Positions 1-9,463 of a DNA stretch of 64,000 nucleotides are shown one piece after another. The position numbers and the translations under genes were made by a program. The number at the start of each line of letters is the position of its first letter. Position 1 is the stretch's first letter. The DNA is from Alphaproteobacteria bacterium (GTDB lineage Bacteria > Pseudomonadota > Alphaproteobacteria > Rhizobiales > Aestuariivirgaceae), in the NCBI GenBank assembly GCA_024640405.1, contig JAHEFB010000005.1, positions 62,001 through 126,000 on the forward strand, read 5' to 3'. The notes under the pieces were generated by a model that worked only from the letters and a program-made list of their open reading frames with translations, made no database searches and was not told the origin of the DNA.

Positions 1-1
1 A

Positions 2-853
2 ACTATTACCGGTCGCGATGTCGAGCGAGCCATTGCAGAGCAAATTCACCGCTCAGACCGCATGCGCGAACGCAGTCATGAAGCGGTTACACGCAATATT
101 GTGCTGATCGAAACCGACGGCGAGGCTGTCGGGCAGATAAATGGCCTGTCCGTTGTAGGGTTGAACAATTTCAGCTTTGGCCGGCCTACGCGTATAACAG
201 CACGCACGCGCATGGGCTCAGGGAAGGTGGTCGATATTGAGCGTGAAACCAAACTTGGCGGACCGCTGCATTCGAAAGGCGTGCTCATTCTGTCCGCCTT
301 TCTGTCGGCGAACTTCGCTCTCGATATGCCCATGTCGCTTTGGGCCAGCGTCGTCTTCGAGCAGTCCTATGGTGGCGTGGAAGGTGACAGTGCATCGTCT
401 GCGGAACTCTATGCATTACTGTCGGCACTCGCCGACGTTCCGATCCAGCAGTCCTTGGCGGTAACCGGATCTGTCAATCAGTACGGCCAGGTTCAGGCGA
501 TTGGAGGCGTCAACGAAAAAATCGAGGGCTTCTTTGATATTTGCAACACACGGGGCCTAACCGGCAAGCAGGGTGTGCTGATTCCGGCTTCCAACATCAC
601 GCATTTGATGCTTCGTCCCGACGTCGTGGCGGCGTCAAGGAAGCGAAAATTCAATATCTATCCTGTGGAAACCATCAGCCAGGGAATAGAAACACTTACA
701 GGTGTTCCAGCTGGCAAACGTGGTCGAACCGGAGAATTTCCCAAAGGCACTGTGTTTGACCGCGTCGAGGCGAGGTTGCGCGAATATGCCATGACCAGAA
801 AGCAATTTGGCGACAGCAAGACAGAATCGACAGCACAAGGTGAAGACCGATGA
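2..853 (+). CDS. Lon-related (S16) ATP-dependent protease, C-terminal part, truncated by window edge
   Basis: The frame is open from base 2, so only the C-terminal part of a larger AAA+/protease is seen. The peptidase domain carries the Lon-type Ser-Lys dyad: a Ser in GDSAS (near base 390) and a Lys in GGVNEKIEG (near base 520). The preceding segment (ITGRDVERAIAEQIHRSDR) is typical of the small AAA subdomain of the Lon-like (AAA_32) family. It would degrade damaged or regulatory proteins in the cytoplasm. Its stop overlaps the start of the next gene (ATGA), so the two are co-transcribed. The N-terminal part and start lie outside the window. Confidence 0.9.
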   Translation, partial: TITGRDVERAIAEQIHRSDRMRERSHEAVTRNIVLIETDGEAVGQINGLSVVGLNNFSFGRPTRITARTRMGSGKVVDIERETKLGGPLHSKGVLILSAFLSANFALDMPMSLWASVVFEQSYGGVEGDSASSAELYALLSALADVPIQQSLAVTGSVNQYGQVQAIGGVNEKIEGFFDICNTRGLTGKQGVLIPASNITHLMLRPDVVAASRKRKFNIYPVETISQGIETLTGVPAGKRGRTGEFPKGTVFDRVEARLREYAMTRKQFGDSKTESTAQGEDR

Positions 854-1716
854 GGGAACTGGGTCAGAAACACGGCATCCACAGAATCGTAGTGGGTCTA
901 ACCTCTGTGTCCAATGCGGAGAGAGCCATGGCTGCTGCTGCAGTCCTAGCCAAGGTTGTAGAAGCCCAAATAGTTGGTCTTTTCGTGCAGGAAGAAGACA
1001 TGGTTGAACTGGCGGAGTTTCCATTTGCACGAGTACTCGACTTTGACAGTCCAAAGCCCCGTGAGGTTTCAAGGCAGTTGATGCAGCAGGCTTATACCCG
1101 TAGAGAGGCAATTTGCCGGCAAGCGCTGTCGAACCATGCCGGCAAGGCACGGGTGAACTGGTCTTTCAGCACCCAACAAGGCAACATTCGCGCCAAGGTA
1201 GAGGAAATGGCTGGCTCGGGTGATTATGTCGTTTTGTCGGGCGAAACATACGGGACAGGTGTGCAGGCATTGGTTCGTGCTATGCGCATGGTGCCTGCTG
1301 CCGTCAAAGGAGTGGTTGTGCCAGCTCTTCATCGCGAGGGCCGTGCCACCGGTCCGATAGTAGCCATCGATGACGGGGATGAAGCCGGGGTTCGGACAGT
1401 TACTCTGGCAGCCAGCCTTGCAAGACAGGAGGGCAGGCCATTGCATCTGTTCGTGATTGCAGCGGCAGACGCCGATGCCGACCGCATTGGCGCGCGGGCA
1501 GCAGATTTGACTGGCAATAGACAAGCTGTGACGTTACATCGATATCTGCCCGGCGCCCCGCAATCGATTGCCGCAGGCCTGGCTCGCTTGTCACCGTTTT
1601 TCGTGGTTGCCGACCTGGATGGAGAACCGATCAGTGACGATCAGGTTGCCATCTCCTTGTTCCGGGCGGCCAGGGCTCCTGTTCTTCTGGTGCGGGACAA
1701 AGGCAAGGCATCGTGA
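850..1716 (+). CDS. UspA-like universal stress protein (tandem, divergent)
   Basis: A 288-residue protein with two Usp-like alpha/beta halves: an N-terminal IVVGLTSVSNAERAM strand-helix start and a second half opening with GPIVAIDDGDEAG. The usual ATP-binding G-x2-G-x9-G(S/T) signature is not clear in either half, so nucleotide binding is doubtful. It starts inside the stop codon of the Lon-like gene, suggesting translational coupling and a shared stress role. It converges on ftsH. The family assignment rests on fold-like pattern and context. Confidence 0.65.
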   Translation: MRELGQKHGIHRIVVGLTSVSNAERAMAAAAVLAKVVEAQIVGLFVQEEDMVELAEFPFARVLDFDSPKPREVSRQLMQQAYTRREAICRQALSNHAGKARVNWSFSTQQGNIRAKVEEMAGSGDYVVLSGETYGTGVQALVRAMRMVPAAVKGVVVPALHREGRATGPIVAIDDGDEAGVRTVTLAASLARQEGRPLHLFVIAAADADADRIGARAADLTGNRQAVTLHRYLPGAPQSIAAGLARLSPFFVVADLDGEPISDDQVAISLFRAARAPVLLVRDKGKAS

Positions 1717-1745
1717 CCAATTTGCAGGTCTGACCTCAGTTGGCT

Positions 1746-3581
1746 TTATGCCGATCCAGCGGTGGAATTGCGGGCACCGGCCAGCGGCTTCAGGGCCGGA
1801 AATTCGTCCGGCGTTACGGATTCTTTTTCCAGCAGCAAATGGGCACCTTTCTTTAGATCCCGCTGACGTTTTTTCAACGTCGAGATGGCTTTCCTGTATG
1901 CCTCGTCGATCAGGTTTCTGACCGCAGTATCCACTTCTCTTGCCGTTGCTTCGGAATAATCCCGCGGAGCCGTATTGAGCATCGCCTCGCCAAGATAGCT
2001 GGTACGCTGTTGCTCCAGTACGACCTGTCCGACATCCTTTGTCATACCGAAGCGGGTGACAATCTGCTTTGCTATGTCTGTGACTTTTACGAGATCGTCC
2101 GCAGCACCGGTAGACACTTCGCCAAACGTCAGCTCTTCTGCAGCCCGGCCGGCCAGCAACACAGCCATGCGGTTTTTTAACTCGTCAGTTGTGATCAGAA
2201 AACGGTCCTCAGTTGGCCGTTGCAGAGTGTACCCCAGCGCTCCGATTGAACGCGGGATGATTGATACCTTGTGTACTGGATCGGAACCGGGAAGCGATGA
2301 TGCAACCAGAGCATGCCCCATTTCATGGTAGGCGACACGCTCTCGTTCCGTCGGGTTCAGCAGCCTGCTCCGCTTTTGCGAACCGGCGACGATACGCTCC
2401 ATGGCCTCTGTGAAATCTTGAAGTGTGACTTTCTTGCCGCCTCTGCGCGTGGCAAAAATGGCCGCTTCATTAACGAGATTGGCCAGGTCGGCACCGGTAA
2501 ATCCCGGGGTGAGCGCGGCAATCTTGTCCGGATCAGCATCCGGGCCTTCCTTGATCTTTCGCATGTGAACTACAAGGATGGCAGCCCGGCCCGTGCGATC
2601 GGGACGGTCTACTATCACCTGGCGATCGAATCTGCCCGCCCGAAGCAGGGCGGGGTCGAGTATTTCCGGGCGGTTGGTAGCTGCCAGCAATACGATTCCG
2701 GCGCGAGGATCAAAACCGTCCAGTTCTGCCAGTAGCTGATTGAGGGTTTGTTCTTTCTCATCATGGCCGCCGCCAAAGTTACCGAAGGAACCACGCCGGC
2801 GACCAAGTGCGTCCAATTCATCAATAAAGATAATACAAGGAGCAGATTTCCGTGCCTGCTCGAACAAGTCCCTGACCCTGGCCGCTCCCACACCGACAAA
2901 CATCTCCACAAACTCGGATCCTGATATGGAGAAGAAAGGTACGCCTGCTTCGCCGGCGACTGCCCGGGCCAGCAGCGTCTTGCCTGTTCCGGGAGGTCCG
3001 GTCAGCAATACGCCCTTGGGTACGTGGGCCCCGAGCTGGCCATACTTGTCCTGGTCCTTGAGGAAAGACACGATCTCCTCAAGTTCCATCTTGGCTTCAT
3101 CTACTCCAGCCACATCCTTGAAGCTGACGCCAGTGTCCTTCTCGACATACACCTTCGCCTTGGATTTGCCGATGCTCAACATACCGCCCATGCCCTGCCT
3201 TTCCGCGATACGCCGGATCAGAAACATCCATAGGCCGAAGAAGATCAGTATCGGCAGCACCCACGAGAGCAAATTGGTGAAGAACGTGTTCTCCGTAGCG
3301 CCGGTGTATTTGGCGCCTGCGGCCTCGAGTTCGCCGGCGATTGCCGGGTCCACCCGTCGAGTCTGGAAATATGTCCTGCGATTGTTTGCAGATTTGAATT
3401 TGCCCCTGATCCGGTTTTCGGACACGACAATATCTGTGATCTCCCCGACCTTCAGCAATTGCTGGTATTCGCTGTAGGGGATCTGGGAGACATCGCGTGA
3501 TCCGAGCCAGACCTGGATGGCGGTTACGGCCAGAAATGCAAGCACCAGATAGCCGACGTTGAACTGTTGTTTCTTGTCCAT
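1746..3581 (-). CDS. ftsH: ATP-dependent zinc metalloprotease FtsH
   Basis: 611 residues with the full FtsH layout: an N-terminal membrane helix (about 9-27), a periplasmic segment, a second helix (about 103-122), then the AAA+ ATPase with Walker A GPPGTGKT (195-202), Walker [12 protein letters not shown] (about 250-260), the second region of homology [20 protein letters not shown], and the zinc site HEMGH (419-423). It degrades misassembled membrane proteins and short-lived regulators. An FNR-type palindrome lies about 65 bp upstream of the start, so this copy may be induced at low oxygen and may not be the sole housekeeping FtsH. It is convergent with the Lon/Usp pair. Confidence 0.97.
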   Translation of the reverse strand: MDKKQQFNVGYLVLAFLAVTAIQVWLGSRDVSQIPYSEYQQLLKVGEITDIVVSENRIRGKFKSANNRRTYFQTRRVDPAIAGELEAAGAKYTGATENTFFTNLLSWVLPILIFFGLWMFLIRRIAERQGMGGMLSIGKSKAKVYVEKDTGVSFKDVAGVDEAKMELEEIVSFLKDQDKYGQLGAHVPKGVLLTGPPGTGKTLLARAVAGEAGVPFFSISGSEFVEMFVGVGAARVRDLFEQARKSAPCIIFIDELDALGRRRGSFGNFGGGHDEKEQTLNQLLAELDGFDPRAGIVLLAATNRPEILDPALLRAGRFDRQVIVDRPDRTGRAAILVVHMRKIKEGPDADPDKIAALTPGFTGADLANLVNEAAIFATRRGGKKVTLQDFTEAMERIVAGSQKRSRLLNPTERERVAYHEMGHALVASSLPGSDPVHKVSIIPRSIGALGYTLQRPTEDRFLITTDELKNRMAVLLAGRAAEELTFGEVSTGAADDLVKVTDIAKQIVTRFGMTKDVGQVVLEQQRTSYLGEAMLNTAPRDYSEATAREVDTAVRNLIDEAYRKAISTLKKRQRDLKKGAHLLLEKESVTPDEFPALKPLAGARNSTAGSA

Positions 3582-4081
3582 GAGACGATCCTGAAGCTCC
3601 TGTTCCGTTACAGCTAACAGGTCAGGCAGCTATGGGCATTGACCGGCATCAAGACTGCGCAATTGCTGTGCGTCGCGCCGAAACAAAGTCCCGGCAGCGT
3701 TCACCGGAACAGCAAACGTAATAATACCGTTTTGCTGATGAAGCCGGAAAACCCTGCCTCTTGCCGTGGCTGCATTGGAGAGTGCCTCATCAAGCAAACA
3801 GGTTAACTCAAAAGCGTGGACTGATCAGGGGTGCAGGTCAGCAGGAGCGCGGCAAAATGCTTCAGAACAGGCGCAAACCGCATTAAACTGGAGTTGCGGC
3901 CCGAATTGAACCTCTCCTTTGGTCGCGCAATTGTCGTCCCAATCGGTATTTTTGCCCGGCTCACGCGTTGGTTTTATCTCTCAAAAAGCAACGCTAATTC
4001 AATGGCTTATATAAAATTCCTGGGGTGTTGATTCAAGCCTGGTCGAATGTCGTACGCGATCCGGCCTGCGGCCGGGGCGCT
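3582..4081. other. 500-base intergenic region upstream of ftsH
   Basis: No convincing gene is seen. It holds one exact FNR-type palindrome near its left end (listed separately). The right half (about 3890-4030) is more AT-rich than the surroundings. Short open frames here have no ribosome-binding site or family resemblance. Confidence 0.6.
3639..3652. promoter_or_regulatory. FNR/DNR-type binding site upstream of ftsH
   Basis: TTGACCGGCATCAA matches TTGAY-N4-RTCAA exactly and lies about 58 bp upstream of the ftsH start codon on the minus strand. Confidence 0.7.
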
Positions 4082-4864
4082 TCAGGTGCTTCTGGTATGG
4101 GCCTTTGACTGAAAAGCAGCAGTTTCACTCAGTCCGCTGCATATCATGTCTGCAAGGCCGGGCCAGCGCGTCATTGGAGGCAGCGGCACAACGTCATCAC
4201 GACGGCTGTTTTTGATGGCGCGCGGGACATCCTCGCCACCATGCATGCCCTGACCGATGAACAAACCGGCCATCAGAACCGGTCCTTTGGTGTTGGCGAG
4301 TTGTTCATCAACAAAAGGGCTTTCCTCAAGGTAGCATGTGGACACACTGGCAAATTCATCCATCGCCCGGATTGTTCCGGCAACGGTTTCAGTTGCATTG
4401 CGCGACGCGCGATCATGTTTTGAGCCGTGCGCCACCAACAGCAGGCTGCAGTCACGAGGAACCAAACCCGTTGCCCTGGCGGTTTGCAAGGCCGTCCGTG
4501 CAACAAGCTGCGGCAGCTGCCCGTTCAACCCAACCGGGGTCAGTACCTGGACACGATGAGTGGCGCCCAACGATCGGGGTATTGCCTGCCGCACGAAGTA
4601 TCCGTCACTCATGAACAGCGGATAAATTGTAACCGGTCTGTCTGATACTCCGCCAACGATGCTCTTCAGTGACGGCTCTTTGCTGAGGAAGCAACTGTGA
4701 ACCGTCGAGTAATTGCCGGAGTTGCGAATTCGTTCGGCAATCTCGTACACCAGCCTGTCATCGCCGGCACCACCGCGTTCGCCGTGGGCTACGACAAGCA
4801 AGGCAGACCTGGCGGTCCTCTCAGTGGCTTGAGCCTTCTGAGAACGTAATCTTGTTCCAGACAT
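4082..4864 (-). CDS. CbiX/SirB-type sirohydrochlorin chelatase
   Basis: 260 residues from the ATG at 4864 (a longer frame exists but has no good start). It holds two CbiX-type halves, each opening with a hydrophobic strand ending in a metal-site His: LLVVAHGERGG and LLLVAHGSKHD. The long double-domain form is typical of CbiX-long/SirB chelatases, which insert Co2+ or Fe2+ into sirohydrochlorin. As the last gene of the heme d1 operon, overlapping nirN by 44 bases, it most plausibly inserts iron to make siroheme, the substrate of NirDLGH. The metal choice is inferred from context. Confidence 0.85.
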   Translation of the reverse strand: MSGTRLRSQKAQATERTARSALLVVAHGERGGAGDDRLVYEIAERIRNSGNYSTVHSCFLSKEPSLKSIVGGVSDRPVTIYPLFMSDGYFVRQAIPRSLGATHRVQVLTPVGLNGQLPQLVARTALQTARATGLVPRDCSLLLVAHGSKHDRASRNATETVAGTIRAMDEFASVSTCYLEESPFVDEQLANTKGPVLMAGLFIGQGMHGGEDVPRAIKNSRRDDVVPLPPMTRWPGLADMICSGLSETAAFQSKAHTRST

Positions 4865-6320
4865 TGTATTTTCCCGATGGCTTGGACATTGGAATGCGTT
4901 TGACTTCTTCCAGCGTTGCCGCGTCGTAGATGACGATCGCGCCGTCAAGGTCCCAGATTGAGACGATGGCGTGGCTGCCATCACGGTCGAACTCTACATG
5001 AGCTGCCGTTTTGCCGGGCGCTGGTTTGATGGTCTTGACAATTTCAAGACTGGTCTTGTCGATAATGTGCATCAGGTCCCGGTTCGGCCCGAAAAACACG
5101 TCGGTCCATGCGTAGCGCGTTTTTTCATGGCTGCGCATGAAGAAGCCGGGCCCCCTTGTCTCCAGAGTCTTGAGGATCGACCAGTCATTCAGGTCGATGA
5201 CGCTGACCTTGCCTTCCTTCAGATGCGGCGTCGCCATTACCTGCCGGTCCCGGTAGGTCCAGGTTATGCCGGAGCCGAGATGCGGCAGTCCCGGCAGGGC
5301 AATACGTTTCACCGGCTTGCCGGCGTCGATGTCGATAACCACAGCGCTCTTGCCGTCGCGCGATGACCCCAGCAGATGCCGGTAGCCTTGATCGAAAAAG
5401 AAGTCATCAAGGGGTTCATCGATGTTCAACCGTCGCAGCGTCGGACCTTGTTCCAGCTTGATTTCCCAAATTTCCGGAACATCCTTCAGTGCGGCGATGA
5501 AGCTGTTGCGCTTCGGTGCCTGGTAGACGGCGGAAACGCGGGAGGATTCGCCGTCCTTGCTGCGGACATCAAAAATATTCTCGACCGCCAGATCAGTGGC
5601 ATTCAGGATCACCAGCGAGTGCGGCAGATAATTGGCAACTGCAATGCTCGAGCCGTCCGGTGAGATGGCGATGTTGCGGGTGTTGATTCCGGCACGCACC
5701 TCAGCGAGTATTTCCAGTGTGTAGAGGTCAAACTTGGTTACCCAACCGTCTCGTGATCCAAAGAATACATACCGGCCGTCAGGTGTGAATTTGGGTCCGC
5801 CATGCAAGGCAAACCGGCTTTTGAAGCGATGGATCGGCTCAAAGGAGTCGCCATCCAGTATGGTTACATGGTGATCTCCGGTTTCCACCACAACGAAGAG
5901 ATTCAGTGGATCAGCACCATACATCGGCGCCTTGATGTATTTATCGACCTCAACAGCTATGTTGCGCGTCGCCTCAATCTCGGCTTTCCCCCAAACCGGT
6001 TGAATGGCCAGGGGCGTGAAGATCAAGTCGGTAAGGGCGGCTATTTCGGACTTGTCCAGTTGTTCTCCAAATGCCGGCATCTGTGTGGCTGGCCGGCCGT
6101 TGGCGATCACACCCAATGCCCGTTTCTTGCGTAATCGTTTTAGATTTTGAGGCAGCAGGGCAGGGCCCTGCCTTCCGAGCCGGTCGGCGCCATGGCATTC
6201 CGCGCAATGTTTTTTGTAAAGCTCAGGCGCATCCGGTTGAGCCATTGCTGGCGCAGTGCCAGCGAGCGCGGCACAAGTCACGACGATTGCGGCCAGCAGC
6301 CTATTGAGCAGCAGCGGCAT
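4821..6320 (-). CDS. nirN: NirN: dihydro-heme d1 dehydrogenase, cytochrome c/d1 protein
   Basis: 499 residues: a signal peptide (to about residue 27), a cytochrome c domain with CAECH at 39-43, and an eight-bladed d1-type beta-propeller that ends close to the NirS C-terminus in sequence (KPSGKYNVWNK). In characterised systems NirN oxidises dihydro-heme d1 to heme d1 in the periplasm and hands it to NirS. It overlaps nirJ by 20 bases and cbiX by 44. NirS is a separate gene at 14.3 kb with a different c-domain, so this is not a second nitrite reductase. Confidence 0.93.
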   Translation of the reverse strand: MPLLLNRLLAAIVVTCAALAGTAPAMAQPDAPELYKKHCAECHGADRLGRQGPALLPQNLKRLRKKRALGVIANGRPATQMPAFGEQLDKSEIAALTDLIFTPLAIQPVWGKAEIEATRNIAVEVDKYIKAPMYGADPLNLFVVVETGDHHVTILDGDSFEPIHRFKSRFALHGGPKFTPDGRYVFFGSRDGWVTKFDLYTLEILAEVRAGINTRNIAISPDGSSIAVANYLPHSLVILNATDLAVENIFDVRSKDGESSRVSAVYQAPKRNSFIAALKDVPEIWEIKLEQGPTLRRLNIDEPLDDFFFDQGYRHLLGSSRDGKSAVVIDIDAGKPVKRIALPGLPHLGSGITWTYRDRQVMATPHLKEGKVSVIDLNDWSILKTLETRGPGFFMRSHEKTRYAWTDVFFGPNRDLMHIIDKTSLEIVKTIKPAPGKTAAHVEFDRDGSHAIVSIWDLDGAIVIYDAATLEEVKRIPMSKPSGKYNVWNKITFSEGSSH

Positions 6321-7506
6321 GTTTCACTCCACGAAACGGCGTTACTTCAAGTCGTTCAGTCATACCGCTGACGCCAATTTGCTGATCGGTCAGATAGCAG
6401 GCCGGGTCTTCTGCCCAGGGGTCACCGGTCAGTTGAAAAGCGCGGACCCGGGTATTGCCCCCGCAAACATCAAAGTACGTACACTCGCCGCAGCGTCCGC
6501 CGACCTTGCGCGGGCGTTGTTTCAGGCCGGCCATGATCGGATCAGAGGTGTCGGGCCAAATATCGGAAAAGCGCCGTTTCTTCACATTGCCGAGGGGATA
6601 ATGCCACCAGAATGTATCGGGATGCACTTCACCTAGATTGTCGATATTGGCGATGTTGACGCCGGAAGAATTTCCACCCCACTGCGCCAACTTGGCCCGG
6701 ATATGATCTTCCAGGTGGGGAAAGTGCTTGCGCACCCAGAACAGCAGGTAGACGCCGTCTGCATCATTATTGCCGGTAACGAATTCACGGTTGCCACCAG
6801 CCTTTACGTCACTCCAGGCTCGTTCAATCAGGGTATCCATTACCTGGCATGTCATGTCCCGGCGGGCATCGTCACCGCGGTTCTTGTTGCCACGGCCGGC
6901 ATAAACCAGATGCGACAGATAGAACTTGTCGATCTGTTCGGTTTCGGCCAGATCGAGCATTGCCGGCAGTTCGTGTGCATTGTCCATGGTGACTGTGAAA
7001 CGCATTCCGATCTTTATGCCGTTGTCGCGGCACAACCTTATCCCTGCCAGCGCCTCATCGAAGCCTCCCACCCGGCGCCGGAATGCGTCATGGGTGTCGC
7101 GCAGACCGTCCAGGCTGATGCCGACGTAATCATATCCGATATCCGCGATCTGCTTTATGTTGTGGTTGCCGACCAGAGTGCCGTTGGATGAAAGCCCAAC
7201 ATAAAACCCCAGGTCCTTGGCGCGACCGGAAATTTCGAAAATGTCGGGCCGCAGCAACGGTTCTCCGCCCGACAGGATTAGCACCGGCACACCGAAATCC
7301 TTGAGATCGGACATGGTTTCAAAGACCTGATCAGTGTTCAGCTCGCCGGGAAAATCCGTGTCGCCTGATATTGAATAGCAATGTTTGCACATCAGGTTGC
7401 AGCGCCGGATCAGGTTCCAGATTACCACTGGTCCAGGCGGTTTGCGCGCAGCACCGAGCGGTTGCGGGTCGGCGATCTCGTGCATGAACTGGCTGAGCCG
7501 GAACAT
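6301..7506 (-). CDS. nirJ: NirJ: heme d1 biosynthesis radical SAM protein
   Basis: 401 residues with the radical SAM motif CNLMCKHC (Cys 36, 40, 43), the GGEPLLR SAM-binding segment and a C-terminal extra cluster region (CGECTYFDVCGGNTR). NirJ removes the two propionate side chains from 12,18-didecarboxysiroheme, leading to the oxo groups of heme d1. It lies 12 bases downstream of nirH and overlaps nirN. Cytoplasmic; no signal peptide. Confidence 0.95.
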   Translation of the reverse strand: MFRLSQFMHEIADPQPLGAARKPPGPVVIWNLIRRCNLMCKHCYSISGDTDFPGELNTDQVFETMSDLKDFGVPVLILSGGEPLLRPDIFEISGRAKDLGFYVGLSSNGTLVGNHNIKQIADIGYDYVGISLDGLRDTHDAFRRRVGGFDEALAGIRLCRDNGIKIGMRFTVTMDNAHELPAMLDLAETEQIDKFYLSHLVYAGRGNKNRGDDARRDMTCQVMDTLIERAWSDVKAGGNREFVTGNNDADGVYLLFWVRKHFPHLEDHIRAKLAQWGGNSSGVNIANIDNLGEVHPDTFWWHYPLGNVKKRRFSDIWPDTSDPIMAGLKQRPRKVGGRCGECTYFDVCGGNTRVRAFQLTGDPWAEDPACYLTDQQIGVSGMTERLEVTPFRGVKHAAAAQ

Positions 7507-7518
7507 ATGGTTTCTCCT

Positions 7519-8013
7519 TCAGGCTGCAATCCGCAAGCCGGTTTTCTTCAGAATGCGGGTTGAATACAAAATGTCATGTTGAGTGGATGCTTCTCCCAGC
7601 AGGTCCGCAATGATGGCGGCCTTTTCCTCGACCTCGGTGCGCTTGCGGCCATGCACCATGGCAAACAGGTTGTAGGGCCAGACCGGCAGATGCCGGGGGC
7701 GGCTGTAACAGTGACTTACGAAGGCCAGCTCGCCGACCTTTCTTCCCAGTTCGTCGATCATATCGTCACGGACATCCCATACCGACATTCCATTGGCACT
7801 GATGCCAAGTGCGTAGTGATTGGGCACAACGCCGATGCGGCGAATTATGCCCTGATCGCGCATCCAGCGCAGGCGCGTGCGAACCTCCTCAACTGGCGCG
7901 TCCACTTCATGTGCGACAACCTCATAGGGTTCCGGCACCAGCGGCAGACCGTTCTGGGTGGCAGCAATAATCTTCCTGTCGAGGTCATCCAGCTGGTGGG
8001 GTGTGTTGCGCAT
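7519..8013 (-). CDS. nirH: NirH: siroheme decarboxylase subunit (Lrp/AsnC-like)
   Basis: 164 residues with an Lrp/AsnC-type winged helix start (LDDLDRKIIAATQ) and the AsnC ligand-binding-like domain. The WPYNLFAMVHG segment is shared with the NirL half of the nirDL gene. NirDLGH proteins decarboxylate siroheme to 12,18-didecarboxysiroheme; despite the fold they are enzymes, not regulators. The start overlaps the nirG stop by one base (TAATG). H versus L naming follows gene order and length. Confidence 0.87.
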   Translation of the reverse strand: MRNTPHQLDDLDRKIIAATQNGLPLVPEPYEVVAHEVDAPVEEVRTRLRWMRDQGIIRRIGVVPNHYALGISANGMSVWDVRDDMIDELGRKVGELAFVSHCYSRPRHLPVWPYNLFAMVHGRKRTEVEEKAAIIADLLGEASTQHDILYSTRILKKTGLRIAA

Positions 8014-8471
8014 TACGCCTCCACCTTGAGTCCGATGAAGAACTCCTGCTGTTTGGGAAAGTCGTACACTTCGAGACCGGTCTCCGCCTCAATATCAGCT
8101 ATTGTTGCAGCAATCTCACCGGGGGCTTCGCAAGCCAGAACGAACCACATGTTCAGCTTGTGGCTGCGAGCATAGTTGTGCGCGACCTCGCGGTGCGCAT
8201 TGACGATTTCGGTTACTTCGTCGAAGCGGTCTTCAGGTACTGCGATAGCGCACAGCGTCACCGCGCCACCGAGCTTTTCAGCATTGTACATCGGTCCGAA
8301 GCGCGATAAGGCGCGACTTTCAATCAACCGCTTCAGCCGGGCAATCAATTCGGTTTCGTTCAGGCCGAACTGTTCTGCTGCATCACGATACGGGCGTTCG
8401 CCAAGACCAAACCCGCCTTGCAGCGAATTGATGATCCAGCGGTCTTTGCTGTCGAAAGTAATCTCGGTCAT
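8013..8471 (-). CDS. nirG: NirG: siroheme decarboxylase subunit (Lrp/AsnC-like)
   Basis: 152 residues from the ATG at 8471, which overlaps the nirDL stop as ATGA; the longer open frame upstream is a nirDL shadow. An N-terminal HTH-like segment (DSKDRWIINSLQGG) is followed by the AsnC domain (YARSHKLNMWFVLACE). It resembles the NirD half of NirDL, which has YEREHVINLWFVV in the same place. It partners NirH in siroheme decarboxylation. Confidence 0.87.
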   Translation of the reverse strand: MTEITFDSKDRWIINSLQGGFGLGERPYRDAAEQFGLNETELIARLKRLIESRALSRFGPMYNAEKLGGAVTLCAIAVPEDRFDEVTEIVNAHREVAHNYARSHKLNMWFVLACEAPGEIAATIADIEAETGLEVYDFPKQQEFFIGLKVEA

Positions 8472-9463
8472 GCTGTTCCCCCGGTTGCAGAGGACAGTCG
8501 CGCGGCAGATTGTTTGAAACAGGACCGGCTGAACAATGTTGCAGACGCGAACTGTTGAAGTCCGGTCGCCTTTGCGGCCTGCGCAATCTGCCTGACAACG
8601 ACATCTCGCTCCTGGCCGTGGATCATCGCAAACAGATTGTATGGCCAGATTGGCTGCCGCCGGGAACGGCGATAGCAAAGTGTTACCTCATCACGCCTGG
8701 CCAGCAGTTTCGCAATGTCATCGACACGGTCATCAGGCACATCCCAGACTGCCATTGCATTGGCCAGATAGCCAAGTTTGCGGTGACGCAGAATACAGCC
8801 GAACCGGGTAATGATTCCACGGTCGATCAGTGACTGCAGGCGGGCAATAACATCGCTCTCGCGCCAGCCGATCCGGTTGGCAAGTTCATAATAAGGCCGC
8901 ATTACCAGACACAGGCCATCTTCGAGCGCCCGCAGCAATTTCCGGTCGAGATCATCCACGGGCGGCGTTTGCACGTTGCCTGCATCCATGTTCTTGCTGG
9001 TTCGGTCACCCGCTATGCTGAACCCCAGATCAATATGGTAGGATTGCTGTAACGGCAGATCGAGAACTTCAATCCCGCTGCGCCCGGCAATGTCAGTCAA
9101 GATCCAGTTGACCTGGTTGCGATTGTCCGCCGTAACCACAAACCACAGATTGATGACATGCTCGCGCTCATAATTGTGATTGACGCCCGGATACTCGCTG
9201 ACCTGCATCGCCACATCGTGAAGCCGGTCTTCAGGAACTGCCATGGCAGCCAGAGTGCTGGCGCCTGCGGTATTGGGCCGTATGGCGGCTCCGATGCGTG
9301 CCAGGACTCCCTGATCGTAAAGTGACTGCAGCAATTCGATGGCTTCGTTCCCGGACAATCCCGATTGCGCACCGACTGCGGCGAACGGGTCGGGCTGCAG
9401 CGGAAAGCCGCGTTGCCACTGATCGGCCAGCATGACTGCCGGGTTATGAGCGATGACGTTCAC
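8468..9463 (-). CDS. nirDL: NirDL: fused siroheme decarboxylase
   Basis: 331 residues with two Lrp/AsnC-like units in tandem: a NirD-like half (about residues 1-155, containing NYEREHVINLWFVV) and a NirL-like half starting VDDLDRKLLRALEDG and containing RRQPIWPYNLFAMIHG. I chose the GTG start at 9463 because it overlaps the nirF stop (GTGA); an in-frame ATG at 9433 would delete only ten residues. The fused enzyme decarboxylates siroheme. Separate nirG and nirH follow directly, so the set has four units in three proteins. Confidence 0.9.
   Translation of the reverse strand: MNVIAHNPAVMLADQWQRGFPLQPDPFAAVGAQSGLSGNEAIELLQSLYDQGVLARIGAAIRPNTAGASTLAAMAVPEDRLHDVAMQVSEYPGVNHNYEREHVINLWFVVTADNRNQVNWILTDIAGRSGIEVLDLPLQQSYHIDLGFSIAGDRTSKNMDAGNVQTPPVDDLDRKLLRALEDGLCLVMRPYYELANRIGWRESDVIARLQSLIDRGIITRFGCILRHRKLGYLANAMAVWDVPDDRVDDIAKLLARRDEVTLCYRRSRRQPIWPYNLFAMIHGQERDVVVRQIAQAAKATGLQQFASATLFSRSCFKQSAARLSSATGGTA

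Noticed and set aside
3831-4031. A 66-codon open frame in the gap upstream of ftsH
   Set aside because: Atypical composition and no start signal; treated as non-coding.
4821-6320. A second nirS
   Set aside because: Its place after nirJ, its distinct c-domain and its propeller fit NirN; the real nirS is at 14.3 kb.
7519-9463. Lrp/AsnC-type transcription regulators
   Set aside because: They resemble AsnC regulators, but their order inside the heme d1 operon identifies them as NirDL, NirG and NirH siroheme decarboxylase units.
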